This document shows positions 1 to 9,266 of a stretch of DNA of 64,000 bases, one piece after another. Positions within the stretch are counted from its first letter, which is position 1. Each line of letters begins with the position of its first letter. Where the stretch lies: the NCBI RefSeq assembly GCF_003570725.1, contig NZ_QWVS01000002.1, positions 434,001 to 498,000 on the forward strand, written 5' to 3'. The stretch is from Peribacillus asahii (GTDB taxonomy: Bacteria; Bacillota; Bacilli; Bacillales; DSM-1321). The notes under the pieces are model-generated. The model was not told the origin of the DNA. It searched no databases and saw only the letters and a program-made list of their open reading frames with translations. The position numbers and the translations under genes are program-made.

Positions 1-218
1 GGAATTTGATAGTGTTCACGAATAGCATCGAGAGCCCCAATATGATCAAAATGAGCATGCGTTAATAACACGGCAAGTGGTTGTAACTTTTTCGTTTGAA
101 TGTATTGAATAAGCTTTTGCGGCTCCTCGCCCGGATCGAAAATAATACATGTTTGATCATCCGAAAGTATGTAACAATTTGTTTGTAATGGCCCTAGCGG
201 GATTTGATTCCATTTCAT
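1..218 (-). CDS. yqgX: MBL-fold metallo-hydrolase, YqgX type (C-terminal part outside the window)
   Basis: This is the N-terminal 72 residues of a metallo-beta-lactamase-fold protein; the rest lies beyond base 1. The zinc motif HxHxDH is visible as THAHFDHIG (His54, His56, Asp58, His59), following the usual strand carrying FDPGEE. The start is ATG at 218, preceded by AAGG and GGAG elements. The family is the glyoxalase-II-like YqgX group, whose substrate is not settled. The call rests on the motif and on the neighbour yqgW, as in B. subtilis. The gene is cut by the window edge, not by mutation. Confidence 0.85.
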   Translation of the reverse strand, partial: MKWNQIPLGPLQTNCYILSDDQTCIIFDPGEEPQKLIQYIQTKKLQPLAVLLTHAHFDHIGALDAIREHYQI

Positions 219-428
219 ATCCTTATCAACTCCAATTTCTTTATTCCTTTCATTATATAACCAAATCGTAAATTGGAATAGCAATCAACATAGCTATTTT
301 TCCATCTCGACAAACTATTCAAAACCAAGTAAACTGTTAATAAATGAAAAGTTTTCCTGTATTTCTCTTAACCATCTTGTTTTTGGGTACACTATACAAG
401 CTGAATGATTAATAAGGAGGTCAAAATC

Positions 429-602
429 ATGGTACTGATGATTATTTTTGGACTTGTTTCAATCCTCGCATTGTTCGCTGTTTTTACTACTTTAAAAAAC
501 AAGAATTATTTAGGCCTGCTCTTTGCTGGCGGAAGTGCCGCTGTCTTTGGCTGGTTCACTGTCATGACGATTCTTAACAGCGGGTTTCCTGTTGCTCACT
601 AA
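429..602 (+). CDS. yqgW: Small membrane protein, DUF2759 family (YqgW)
   Basis: This is a 57-residue protein of two hydrophobic segments (about 2-22 and 35-55) joined by a basic loop TTLKNKN, so it is probably a two-pass membrane protein. The start is ATG 429 because AAGGAGG at 414-420 sits 8 bases before it; the longer reading from 405 would place that ribosome site inside the gene. Size and position next to yqgX match B. subtilis YqgW (DUF2759). Function is unknown. Confidence 0.8.
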   Translation: MVLMIIFGLVSILALFAVFTTLKNKNYLGLLFAGGSAAVFGWFTVMTILNSGFPVAH

Positions 603-610
603 ACATGTAT

Positions 611-649
611 ACATACAAAAATCCCACTTACGGTGGGATTTTTGTATGT
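611..649. terminator. Bidirectional terminator between yqgW and yqgU
   Basis: A perfect 17-bp stem (611-627 with 633-649, loop 628-632) has A-rich left and T-rich right flanks. It can end transcription from both convergent genes, yqgW (+) and yqgU (-). Confidence 0.9.
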
Positions 650-650
650 A

Positions 651-1775
651 TTATTGTTTTAGTTTAAACAATGGTTTCACTTTTTTATGCTGCATATCAA
701 TGATGTTTTCTAATTGATAACCATATAAACAGAAGTTCCCATCAGGTGAACAACTTAATGATTTACTTTTAATATCTTGGAGTATCTTTTCTTTTTTACC
801 TGTCTTCCAATTAAATGTAATCAAAGTAAACACTGCTTCATTTTGATTAGAATACATAGGTTTTGAAGGAATAAAGGTGAAGAAATCTCCTTTTTCCTCA
901 TTAAAATCATAGGATGGAATCTTCCAATCCGAATAGCTGTTTACATACGGAACGGAAAAAGAAGTAATCGGTTTGTTTTGTTCGTCAAAAAATGTATACG
1001 TGGCCCGATTTAAATTTTCAGTTTGCGGTTGAATCGTCATCAGCGTTTGCTTCATCTTCTTAAAATGAACAACATCTAACATGATGCTTTCTGATTCTTC
1101 ACAATCTAACTCTTTTCTAACTAACGGTGCTGTCAAAGTTTGTTGATCCTTTTTCCAATCAAGAAACATCATCCCGTTTTCACTATCCCACTGAGCAAAT
1201 GGCTGTAACTGGTCTATCATATCGATTGTTTGCTCATTTACATTGACAATATAGCTATTATACGACCAGTCTTTTGAAAAATTGGACAAAAACAAAACGC
1301 CATCTTTGTACATATTCCACTCATATGTGATTTCATAAGCAGGTAATGCTACAGAATATACAAGCTCTCCATTAGCACGTAAAATACTACTTTGTATTTT
1401 TTCTTCTAGCGGTGTTGATACAAGAATATACGCTTTAGACGGGCTAATCGAAACGGATGAGATTGGTGCAGATGGCTGATACAAAATAGTATGTTCATTC
1501 GACTTCAAATTCCAGGCCATTAACTGAGGCCATTCTTCCATTTCGGCCTTTTTAGAATATAGAATCGTGTTGGAATCAAGCCATCCGTAAACAGCTTCTA
1601 TGTTATCTGTACCTTGGTCTATTGCAGCCAACTGATTGAAGGAAAAATGCTCTTGTAGATTAGAATTTTCGTTTTCACGATGATGAAGATTTTGGGCTGG
1701 CTCACAAGCCGCTAAAAATAGGAAAGTGGAGATCGTCAATAAAACAACACACACACTACATTTCAAATTTACCAT
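651..1775 (-). CDS. yqgU: Lipoprotein of unknown function, YqgU family
   Basis: This is a 374-residue exported lipoprotein. The N-terminus is a lipoprotein signal peptide ending in the lipobox LAAC at about residues 21-24, so it should be anchored on the outer face of the membrane. The body has repeated short WxxD/WN-type strands spaced as in a beta-propeller, which is inferred from pattern only. I chose ATG 1775, with AAGGTAAG just before it, because it opens directly into the signal peptide; an in-frame ATG at 1841 would add 22 residues in front. Position between yqgW and yqgT matches B. subtilis YqgU. The biological role is not known. Confidence 0.75.
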   Translation of the reverse strand: MVNLKCSVCVVLLTISTFLFLAACEPAQNLHHRENENSNLQEHFSFNQLAAIDQGTDNIEAVYGWLDSNTILYSKKAEMEEWPQLMAWNLKSNEHTILYQPSAPISSVSISPSKAYILVSTPLEEKIQSSILRANGELVYSVALPAYEITYEWNMYKDGVLFLSNFSKDWSYNSYIVNVNEQTIDMIDQLQPFAQWDSENGMMFLDWKKDQQTLTAPLVRKELDCEESESIMLDVVHFKKMKQTLMTIQPQTENLNRATYTFFDEQNKPITSFSVPYVNSYSDWKIPSYDFNEEKGDFFTFIPSKPMYSNQNEAVFTLITFNWKTGKKEKILQDIKSKSLSCSPDGNFCLYGYQLENIIDMQHKKVKPLFKLKQ

Positions 1776-1927
1776 AATCTTACCTTGAAACTGCTTGCTT
1801 AAAGCAGCATAACAAGCTTTAATCCTCCACACACCTCCCATTTTTATGAGCGAGGTAACTAAACCACCTTACGACCTCATTATAAAGCAAAAACAGGAAA
1901 TATGGGACTCAAACTTTCTTCCTCTTT

Positions 1928-3085
1928 CTATAACAATAGACCAACCATTAAAATTTTAACAGCTTCTCGATAAATAGCAGGCATTTGTGAAAGTGGAAGT
2001 GGATTAATTCCCTTGCCTAGTTCAACCGTAAAACCTGGTCGTTTAAACTCTTGAATAAACCAATCTTTATACCCCGCATGACTATCTACATATCGAACCG
2101 CTCGATATCCACTCTGTCTTTCCATTTCTTTAACAATTCGTTCTGATTCCTCTGGTTCATGTCCCTCATATCCCCAATAAATTTCCTTTCCTTGTGTATG
2201 AAGTGCAATAACCTTAGAAAAATTACGTCGTTCCGCTAATTGTTGCATCGCAATCGCTTCTGGTTCGGATAAAAATATTTCGCCCGGAAAATCTCTCGGT
2301 GCTTCCGCTTTTGGGAGTTTCCGCTCTTTTTCAATCTGCCAATTGGCCGGAAATTGATTATTTAAGTCTACACCGCGGATATTTGCCTTCCAGCCATAAT
2401 ATTCTGTTTCCCCTTCATTGATATGACGTACATTGAATTTCCCCTCCGCCGCCCGATCTCCTAATACAACAAGATCAACGCCATCCGGGTTCACCATTGG
2501 AACGATGGATATGTTCACACGCTGATATAGATGAAGAAAAGAGGAAGATTCATTTGTAAAGGACAGCAGCAATTCATTTAACCACTTCATTAATACCGCC
2601 GATGTAATCCACTCATTGGCATGAAACGAACCATTATAATGCACAACTGAATCTCCACGACCAAATTGAACTTCCACAATATCTTTTCCTAATACACTAT
2701 GACCAATCGTTTCTACTTTCATAAATGGATAATACGTACTTAAAAGCTCTAAATCTTTCTGTAATGATGCTGAACTATAAAATTTTTCCGTCTTAATCAG
2801 CGGTTTTATTAGACGAACTGGGATGAGAAATGGAGAGTTCATCGATTGCCGTACTCCATTCACAAGATACAACGCATCGAGCGGAAGCTGATACACTCGC
2901 CCTGCCGTTTCCATCGACATTTCGGTCTCTTTTTGCAACATAAAACCAGGAATCTTCACTTCAAATCCGCTTAATAATTTCTCCTTTTTCGTCTGTGGAT
3001 TCGCATCTTGAATCAGTTCTAGTGGAATTTGAAAAAGAAGGCTATAATACTCTAAACTGTCTCCTTCTCTGCTGATAATTTTCAT
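1928..3085 (-). CDS. yqgT: gamma-D-glutamyl-meso-diaminopimelate peptidase (LysM + M14 zinc carboxypeptidase), YqgT type
   Basis: This is a 385-residue cell-wall peptidase. Residues 1-47 look like a LysM peptidoglycan-binding repeat (start MKIISREGDSLEYYS, end VKIPGF). The M14 domain follows, with the zinc motif HxxE at His155-Glu158 (FHANEW), a second zinc His in ALHTQGKE, and the catalytic Glu in TVELGKG. These are the family's metal and catalytic residues, so it should be active. It is predicted to cut the D-Glu-diaminopimelate bond of stem peptides. ATG 3085 has GGAGGG 5 bases upstream; the longer reading to 3175 runs into an intergenic repeat and is rejected. Confidence 0.85.
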   Translation of the reverse strand: MKIISREGDSLEYYSLLFQIPLELIQDANPQTKKEKLLSGFEVKIPGFMLQKETEMSMETAGRVYQLPLDALYLVNGVRQSMNSPFLIPVRLIKPLIKTEKFYSSASLQKDLELLSTYYPFMKVETIGHSVLGKDIVEVQFGRGDSVVHYNGSFHANEWITSAVLMKWLNELLLSFTNESSSFLHLYQRVNISIVPMVNPDGVDLVVLGDRAAEGKFNVRHINEGETEYYGWKANIRGVDLNNQFPANWQIEKERKLPKAEAPRDFPGEIFLSEPEAIAMQQLAERRNFSKVIALHTQGKEIYWGYEGHEPEESERIVKEMERQSGYRAVRYVDSHAGYKDWFIQEFKRPGFTVELGKGINPLPLSQMPAIYREAVKILMVGLLL

Positions 3086-3157
3086 ATCATCCCTCCATCC
3101 TTGCTTCACTCTATGAATGAAACTAACCAAAAATGTAAAGGAAATCTGAATTTCATC

Positions 3158-3264
3158 ATAAAGTGACACTTCCATCAGTGGGGGCTTCCATCCCCCACCT
3201 CTCTTCTTTGTTTCCTCATAAGCTTGAGGTGCGGGACTTATTGCCCGTTAAGCGTGGAATAAAA
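3158..3264. repeat. Copy 1 of a dispersed intergenic repeat
   Basis: The left end ATAAAGTGACACTTCCATCA, then a run of Gs and CTT, and the right end CGTTAAGCGTGGAATAAA match the two ends of the copy at 12225-12277. This copy carries about 55 extra bases between them. It lies between yqgS and yqgT. Confidence 0.55.
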
Positions 3265-3287
3265 AAACCTGGCCTCAGCCAGGTTCA
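3261..3287 (-). terminator. Terminator of the yqgQ-glcK-yqgS operon
   Basis: An 8-bp GC-rich stem (3266-3273 with 3278-3285) with a 4-base loop overlaps the yqgS stop codon. On the minus strand it is followed by a run of T (3261-3267). Confidence 0.85.
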
Positions 3288-5132
3288 TTCCTTCTCATAA
3301 AAACGAAGAAGATCTCCATAAATCAGTTTATCTGAATAATTAAGCTCCTGCTTTGCGATATCGACATAAGGCTGACACGCTTGTAAATCAGTAACTTCGC
3401 CTGTTTTCTTGTCATAGCATATATCCATCGTATAAACATAATTATCGGTAATAAAACTACTATCCCGAAGCACAGTAAAGTCCACATAATCGTCGGAGAA
3501 TAAATCATTCCCCAGCTCTATATAATTGTCCGTTTGAATTCCTAATAGATGCAGTAATGTTGGTCTTACATCAATTTGTCCAGCCACATGTGAAATGGTT
3601 TGCCCTTCTTGACCAGGAATATGAATAATTAATGGGACACGTTGAAGCTGCACCGTTTCAAATGGCGTGATCTCTTTTCCAAGAAATTGACTCATTGCAT
3701 CATTATGATTTTTTGAAATGCCGTAATGATCACCATACAAAACAATAATCGAATTATCGTATAGACCTTCCCGCTTTAAATCATGAATAAACTGCTCGAC
3801 CGCCTCATCCATATACCGAACAGTTGGAAAATAGCGATTCAACGTATTAGAACTTGAATCATACTCATCAATTGTCCGGTCTTCCTCATTTAAGGTAAAT
3901 GGAAAATGATTAGTAAGTGTAATAAACTTCGCATAATAAGGCTCTTGCATCTCTTTTAAATGATTAATCGATTGTGAGAAAAACTCCTTATCCTTCAAGC
4001 CCCAGTTTACAGAATTCTCCTCTGTAATCTCATAAGCATCACTATCATAAAAATGCTGGTAGCCTAGAGCATCATACATGATATCTCGATTCCAAAAACT
4101 ACGATGATTTGCATGAAGAGAGGCAGTAAAATAGCCATGTTCCGTTAAAACTTCCGGCATTGCTTTATATTCATTTTGCGCATTTGTAAAAAAAACAGCG
4201 CCCCGACCAAGCGGATACAAAGAGTTTTCAATAATAAACTCTGAATCAGAAGTTTTCCCCTGCCCTGTTTGATGATAAAAATTATCAAAATAATAGCTTT
4301 CTTTAATAAATTCATTTAAAAAAGGCGTAATTTCCTGCCCGTTTACCTTTTCATTAATAACGAAGCTTTGCAGCGATTCTAATGAAATCATAATCACATT
4401 TTTCCCTTTAGCAATACCAAACAAATCGGCATCTGGTTCTTTTTGATTCGCTCGAACATAGTTTTCAATTTCAGTTAATTCACTGCCATCAGCTAAAGCA
4501 CGTTGTGTAGAGGACTTCGTTTGCAAAAATAGATCATACAAATGATACTGATACGCCCCCATATTTTTCACAAGTATCTCACGGTCGAACGTTCTTGTTA
4601 ATAGTTCTGGGCGTTCCGCTTCCGCTAATGCTAAATGAAAAAATGTCACCCCTAGCGCAAAAAATACCCAAGCTTTTCGACTTTGCTGATTCCATGTTCG
4701 CTGAACAAATGCAGCCGGTCTATACTTCACTAACAAAATAAGTATGAACAAGTCAACGAAGTAGAACAAATCCGTCACATTCATTAATTCATGCACACTG
4801 CTGCCTAAATCACTCATGTTACTCGTTTGAAAAAGAACAGGAATCGTTAAAAAATCATTAAAAAAACGGAAAAACATTAAATTAGCAAATAAAACAAATG
4901 TTATGAGGGTACTCATCACTAATATATACGGCGTTCGCTTACTTTCTTTTAAAAAGATTGATACACCTAAAACAAGCAACAAAAAGCTAATTGGATTCAA
5001 AAATAAAATAAGTTCTTCAAATAAGTTATCCGTGTTAATGTTAAAGCTTACTTTATAGGCAATATATGTTTTTAACCAAAGAAACATAAACGCCAGCCAA
5101 AACAAAGAATAATTCCTATTTTTCTTATGCAA
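3285..5132 (-). CDS. yqgS: Lipoteichoic acid synthase-like sulfatase-fold membrane enzyme (YqgS)
   Basis: This is a 615-residue LTA-synthase family protein. About five hydrophobic segments fill residues 8-170, followed by an extracellular sulfatase-fold domain. Family metal/catalytic residues are visible: Glu in MISLESLQ (about 250), the nucleophile Thr in GKTSDSEF (about 297) and Asp-His in YGDHYG. B. subtilis has four paralogues (LtaS, YfnI, YqgS, YvgJ) that polymerise or prime glycerol phosphate; synteny identifies this one as YqgS. The start is TTG 5132 with AAGGGGGTG 5 bases before it; the first in-frame TTG, at 5150, lies upstream of that site. It is 28 bases from glcK and probably cotranscribed. 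Confidence 0.85.
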   Translation of the reverse strand: MHKKNRNYSLFWLAFMFLWLKTYIAYKVSFNINTDNLFEELILFLNPISFLLLVLGVSIFLKESKRTPYILVMSTLITFVLFANLMFFRFFNDFLTIPVLFQTSNMSDLGSSVHELMNVTDLFYFVDLFILILLVKYRPAAFVQRTWNQQSRKAWVFFALGVTFFHLALAEAERPELLTRTFDREILVKNMGAYQYHLYDLFLQTKSSTQRALADGSELTEIENYVRANQKEPDADLFGIAKGKNVIMISLESLQSFVINEKVNGQEITPFLNEFIKESYYFDNFYHQTGQGKTSDSEFIIENSLYPLGRGAVFFTNAQNEYKAMPEVLTEHGYFTASLHANHRSFWNRDIMYDALGYQHFYDSDAYEITEENSVNWGLKDKEFFSQSINHLKEMQEPYYAKFITLTNHFPFTLNEEDRTIDEYDSSSNTLNRYFPTVRYMDEAVEQFIHDLKREGLYDNSIIVLYGDHYGISKNHNDAMSQFLGKEITPFETVQLQRVPLIIHIPGQEGQTISHVAGQIDVRPTLLHLLGIQTDNYIELGNDLFSDDYVDFTVLRDSSFITDNYVYTMDICYDKKTGEVTDLQACQPYVDIAKQELNYSDKLIYGDLLRFYEKE

Positions 5133-5160
5133 ATATACACCCCCTTGCAAACCAATTCAG

Positions 5161-6126
5161 TCATTTATCTAATTGATTTTTTATCAACCAAGCTGCACCG
5201 ATGACGCCTGCGTCATTGCCTAATGTAGCCTGTAAAATGTTCGTCGACTTCGAAACACGTTTAAAAGCGTGCTTTTGAAAAACAGTACGAACAGAATTAA
5301 TTAACAAATCGCCAGCTCTAGAAACTCCTCCACCAATAACGATTTTCTCTGGATTAAGAAGGTTACCGATATGAGCTAGAGCCATCCCTAAATAATGACT
5401 TGTTTGTTCAATAATCTCTAACGAAAGCTTATCTCCTTCTGCCGCACATTCAAACACTAGTTTAGCAGAGAGCAAGTTTCCCTCATTCATTTTCTCTTGT
5501 AGAAGAGAACTCTTTCTCTTCGTTAACGCTCCTCTAGCTAGACGGACAATTCCTGTCGCTGAAGCCACAGTTTCTAAGCAGCCTTTATGCCCGCAATTAC
5601 AAAGTGCGCCATTATCGGTAACAACCGTAATATGACCAACCTCACCAGCAGCACCGCTCGCTCCATGAACGACTTGCCCATTCGCAATGACACCGCCGCC
5701 AACACCTGTGCCGAGCGTAATACAAACGAGATCTTTTGCTCCTTGACCAGCCCCTTTCCACATTTCTCCTAAGGCGGCCATATTCGCATCATTGTCAATG
5801 ACAACAGGCAGCAATGTCTTCTTTTCTAATACATCCTTTAGCGGATAATTTCGCCAACCTAAATTGATTGCTTCATAAACAGAGCCACTTTCAGACCGTA
5901 CTGGCCCTGGGGCTCCCATCCCAATACCTAGAAGCTTACTTCTCTTTTTCTTCAATTCTGCTAGCTTAGCGTCTATTTCCTTGACGATATTCGGAATAAT
6001 ATGTACACCATTTTCTGAAATATCGGTGGCAACTTGCCATTTATATATAATCTCTCCCGATGTATTAATAAAGGCAAGCTTCGTTGATGTACCGCCTAAG
6101 TCAACACCTACCAACCATTTCCCCAT
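5161..6126 (-). CDS. glcK: Glucokinase (ROK family)
   Basis: Cytoplasmic ATP-dependent glucokinase that phosphorylates free glucose to glucose 6-phosphate. The ROK phosphate-binding motif DLGGTSTK is at residues 9-16. The ROK zinc motif CNCGHKGCLE and its partner His in GEVGHITV are intact. Length is 321 residues, the same as B. subtilis GlcK. ATG 6126 has AAGGTGG upstream; starting at 6174 would overlap yqgQ. It follows yqgQ by 16 bases and precedes yqgS, forming a three-gene operon. Confidence 0.95.
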   Translation of the reverse strand: MGKWLVGVDLGGTSTKLAFINTSGEIIYKWQVATDISENGVHIIPNIVKEIDAKLAELKKKRSKLLGIGMGAPGPVRSESGSVYEAINLGWRNYPLKDVLEKKTLLPVVIDNDANMAALGEMWKGAGQGAKDLVCITLGTGVGGGVIANGQVVHGASGAAGEVGHITVVTDNGALCNCGHKGCLETVASATGIVRLARGALTKRKSSLLQEKMNEGNLLSAKLVFECAAEGDKLSLEIIEQTSHYLGMALAHIGNLLNPEKIVIGGGVSRAGDLLINSVRTVFQKHAFKRVSKSTNILQATLGNDAGVIGAAWLIKNQLDK

Positions 6127-6142
6127 AGCCACCCACCTTTTA

Positions 6143-6349
6143 TCAAGAATTTTTCCGTTTCTTCTCACGTTCAATTTCTTGTCGTAGTAATAAAATGGCC
6201 ATTTGATAATCTTTTGTGTCCATCATTTGTGAGCGATATATTTCACGAACTTCTGCTTCCATAAGCTCTAAATCCGCTACACGATCTCCAATATAAATAA
6301 ATGTTCCAAACTTTTTTAAAAATTGTTGAATATCATAGATTGTTTTCAT
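6143..6349 (-). CDS. yqgQ: Small conserved protein YqgQ (DUF910)
   Basis: A 68-residue soluble, mostly helical, charged protein ending in a basic tail (EREKKRKNS). Size, sequence style and position directly before glcK identify it as YqgQ. A structure of the family shows a small helical bundle; the function is uncertain. The start ATG 6349 is preceded by AGAGGT. It is the first gene of the operon with glcK and yqgS. Confidence 0.85.
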   Translation of the reverse strand: MKTIYDIQQFLKKFGTFIYIGDRVADLELMEAEVREIYRSQMMDTKDYQMAILLLRQEIEREKKRKNS

Positions 6350-6521
6350 CTCATACCTCTTTACTATTTTCTACTTGAAAGTATATCGAATTAACTACTA
6401 GGTAACAAGCCTCTTCTACCAATGTAAGCCTCACTCAACATCTCTCCTCCACTTAAAACCCTTTCATACATGTCCCTCTCCCTTCATATACTGAAATCAG
6501 CGCATAAGTCGGAGGGGAACT

Positions 6522-7379
6522 ATGAAAGGACAATATATATATAATTTTATTCTATTGCTCGTTACCGTGATTATTATGATTTATTTTTCAACGACGCGGC
6601 AAGCTGAAGAAACCATCATTTTTTTCCCAATTGACCCTACACTTCATTTTGAAGACGCGGCCACTCATGTAACGGCCAAAACAGTAAATAACAAAGCCTA
6701 TCAAGTCCAATGGCGAACTCGCTCCACACTAGCTGAACCTGCTTATTTACGCCAAGATGTCTCCCTTTTGTATAAAAACGGCGATTTAATTGGAATCTTA
6801 AATAAGTGGAGGCAGCATGAACAAACTATTATACAAAAAGACACAAAAAAAGAACGAGACAGCGCTCGTTATGATGCCATCACGTTCCATTATGCAGAGG
6901 TTCATCCTAATAAAGATACGTTTACAAGTGTTCAACAAATGAGCCAAGCAAAGCTTTATGCGATTACAACACCTTCTTTTGAAACATTCCAAAGGCCCGT
7001 ATCTGCTGAGCAGCAGCAATGGCAAAGCGTTCTAGATAATAACCTAAATGCTAGACTAGCTTCACGTTTGAATAAATCATTAACTTACTTTCACATTGAT
7101 AAAAGCCAATACGAAACAATTTCCTTAATCGAATTACCAACGAAAGCCAATCATATCTTTCGCACCTTTCCAAGCGCAAAGCGCGAAGAAATAATCGGCA
7201 AGCTTTGGGAAGGCATTTATAAACAGTATATTTTAGGAATTAAAACGGAAGACGGCACGATAATTCCTGCCGAGGGAAGCTCTATTCCACAAATTTTAGT
7301 TGCTAAAGATCAAAGCGAGCTACTTGTTTTGTTTACACTACAAGCTGGAACACCTTTTATGCTTCGTCAACAACTTTAA
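6522..7379 (+). CDS. Unrecognised membrane-anchored protein
   Basis: This is a 285-residue protein with one N-terminal membrane segment (about 6-23) followed by a hydrophilic domain predicted outside the cell. A strong ribosome site GGAGGGG precedes ATG 6522. I recognise no domain or catalytic motif. The outer domain has a coil-like stretch (KDTKKERDSARYD) and a C-terminal half with regular beta/alpha alternation. It lies on the plus strand between yqgQ and gluP, where B. subtilis has no gene, and its end nearly touches gluP (4 bases). Ribosome site, length and base use support a real gene. Confidence 0.7.
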   Translation: MKGQYIYNFILLLVTVIIMIYFSTTRQAEETIIFFPIDPTLHFEDAATHVTAKTVNNKAYQVQWRTRSTLAEPAYLRQDVSLLYKNGDLIGILNKWRQHEQTIIQKDTKKERDSARYDAITFHYAEVHPNKDTFTSVQQMSQAKLYAITTPSFETFQRPVSAEQQQWQSVLDNNLNARLASRLNKSLTYFHIDKSQYETISLIELPTKANHIFRTFPSAKREEIIGKLWEGIYKQYILGIKTEDGTIIPAEGSSIPQILVAKDQSELLVLFTLQAGTPFMLRQQL

Positions 7380-7383
7380 CTGA

Positions 7384-8919
7384 CTATTCACCTAATTGCT
7401 TTGCCAATTTTTGATACGACTTATTGGAAGGATCAAGCTCAATTGCTTTTTGAACAAGCTCTTTAGCCTGGTCCATTTCTTGTTCACGCGTATGCATTAA
7501 AGCTAAATTATAATAAGCTTCATGAAATCTTGGATTTTGTTCAATCGCTTTTTCATAAGAAGCCTTTGCTTCTGCTGTGTCGCCTTTTTCTGCATAAATA
7601 TTTCCAAGTACAAAATAAGAAATTGGCGTACTAGCATGGCGTTGTGTGTAATCGAGTAATAGCTCACTAGCCTTTGCTGTTTCTCCTTCCTTCACATAAT
7701 TTTGAGCTACTTGCGCCATCGTTTCATCATTGAGTGCTGCGCTATTCGGATGATTATATCCATATTGAAGAAGGAAATATATCAAACCTGCTGTCCCTGC
7801 TAAGAAGATAAGTTGTCGCCATGTTTTTCTTTTTGGTAACGATACAATGCCAGCAGCTAAGAAACCACCAATCAAACCACCAATATGTCCTGCATTATCA
7901 ATACCAGAAACAGAGAAGCCGTAGGCTAGATTAATCATAATTAACACAATAACAGCTGAACCCATTGTCCGGAAAAACAACTTTGGATACACGGTCCCAA
8001 AATACAATAAAGCGCCGAAGCAACCAAAAATCGCACCACTTGCTCCTGCTGCTAAATTGGGGGTCGTCACAAAACTAGCTAATGTACCTGTAAAACCTGC
8101 CAATAAATAAATGAACAAAAACCTGGTGTTTCCATAAATTCTTTCTACTTCTGACCCAATTAAATAAAGAGAAACTGTATTCATCAATAAATGAATAAAA
8201 CCAATATGAATAACCATCGGGGTGAAGAAGCGCCACCATTCCCCTTGCAATATATAAGGGGAGTATTTCGCTCCAAATTCAATTAAAGTCTCTGAATTTT
8301 TACTACCTCCGCTTATTTCCATAAGTAAGAAGACAGCCACTTGAATCGCTATAAATATATACGTAAAAAAAGGTTTACCAGAAACAAATACTTGCTGTTC
8401 TTTCTTTACTTTTTTCACCGATTCAACTAATGTTTTCTCCTTTAAATACCGAACTTGCTCTTCCTCTTCTTGCAGTTGAATTGGAAATTCCATTCGCAAT
8501 TTCTTTTCAAGGAGTTGTAACGCTTCTGGAAAGTTCTCACTATCCAAAACAAAGGATTGCAGCTTTGTTTTTTGATAATGAAAAGACTGCGTGGCAAAAC
8601 TATAGTCATCTACCGGAGTAAATTTTGTCACATAAATATTGAATACATTTAATGGCTTTCTATACAGTTTTTTTCGAATTTGTTCTCCATTTTGAATCGT
8701 TCGTTCAATATCCCGTTTTAACCAGTTCGCCCAATCTAAGTCATAACGCAAGAGACGAATCACTGGAAACTCTTTATTTCTTGCATTTTCCAACCAAATT
8801 TCCTGTTGGTTTTCCGTTACTGTAATTAATTGATAATCATACTTAGATGTTAGCTGCCAAATAACTGCCCAATATAAATAATCCTCTTTGAATCCCAAAA
8901 CCTTCCCCACTTTCTTCAC
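7384..8919 (-). CDS. gluP: Rhomboid intramembrane serine protease GluP (YqgP) with TPR repeats
   Basis: This is a 511-residue three-part protein. Residues 1-180 are a cytoplasmic N-terminal domain. The rhomboid core (about 185-375) has the catalytic Ser in GASGAIFG and the catalytic His in NAGHIGGLIGG, plus the conserved GEWWR..TPM..H loop region. The C-terminus holds TPR repeats (for example AEAKASYEKAIEQNP). B. subtilis GluP cleaves the magnesium transporter MgtE with FtsH and affects glucose export and cell division. The start is GTG 8919 after CGGAG, with no better upstream codon. It is transcribed convergently with the plus-strand gene at 6522. Confidence 0.93.
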   Translation of the reverse strand: MKKVGKVLGFKEDYLYWAVIWQLTSKYDYQLITVTENQQEIWLENARNKEFPVIRLLRYDLDWANWLKRDIERTIQNGEQIRKKLYRKPLNVFNIYVTKFTPVDDYSFATQSFHYQKTKLQSFVLDSENFPEALQLLEKKLRMEFPIQLQEEEEQVRYLKEKTLVESVKKVKKEQQVFVSGKPFFTYIFIAIQVAVFLLMEISGGSKNSETLIEFGAKYSPYILQGEWWRFFTPMVIHIGFIHLLMNTVSLYLIGSEVERIYGNTRFLFIYLLAGFTGTLASFVTTPNLAAGASGAIFGCFGALLYFGTVYPKLFFRTMGSAVIVLIMINLAYGFSVSGIDNAGHIGGLIGGFLAAGIVSLPKRKTWRQLIFLAGTAGLIYFLLQYGYNHPNSAALNDETMAQVAQNYVKEGETAKASELLLDYTQRHASTPISYFVLGNIYAEKGDTAEAKASYEKAIEQNPRFHEAYYNLALMHTREQEMDQAKELVQKAIELDPSNKSYQKLAKQLGE

Positions 8920-8982
8920 AAACTCCGTTGCTGCCCTTCTTTCATCTTATTATTTAACTATAGACGATTCGTTTACAAATGT

Positions 8983-9018
8983 AAAAAAAGAAGGGAGCCT
9001 TCCCCGGCTCCCTTCTTT
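8983..9018 (-). terminator. Terminator after yqgO
   Basis: A 13-bp perfect stem (8987-8999 with 9006-9018) with a 6-base loop overlaps the yqgO stop codon and is followed on the minus strand by T residues. Confidence 0.85.
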
Positions 9019-9202
9019 AACCTCGACCTAATACACTTTGCATCATTCGATCTCGAACAACTGGTAAATCTAAAGAGCGTGTAACAAGAAATCTTCGAAG
9101 CGCTCCGCTAGACAAAGCGACATTTAATAACCGATAACGATTTTGATACCCAACATAAACGACAGCACCGATTGCAAATATTTGAAGCACCATTTTCCAC
9201 AT
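9017..9202 (-). CDS. yqgO: Small membrane-anchored protein, YqgO-like
   Basis: A 61-residue protein with one N-terminal hydrophobic segment (about 3-20, IFAIGAVVYVGY) and a basic remainder rich in Arg. GGAGGG lies 7 bases before ATG 9202. The place between gluP and yqgN and the small size match B. subtilis YqgO, but sequence identity is hard to judge for so short a protein. Function is unknown. Confidence 0.65.
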   Translation of the reverse strand: MWKMVLQIFAIGAVVYVGYQNRYRLLNVALSSGALRRFLVTRSLDLPVVRDRMMQSVLGRG

Positions 9203-9266
9203 AATTATCCCTCCTACAATTAGTTTGGTACAGGTGAAGATTTTTATGAAGGCAATATGTAGAAAT

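Noticed and set aside
3086-3175. Thirty extra N-terminal codons for yqgT
   Set aside because: They overlap a dispersed intergenic repeat, and GGAGGG lies just before the ATG at 3085, which opens into a LysM domain.
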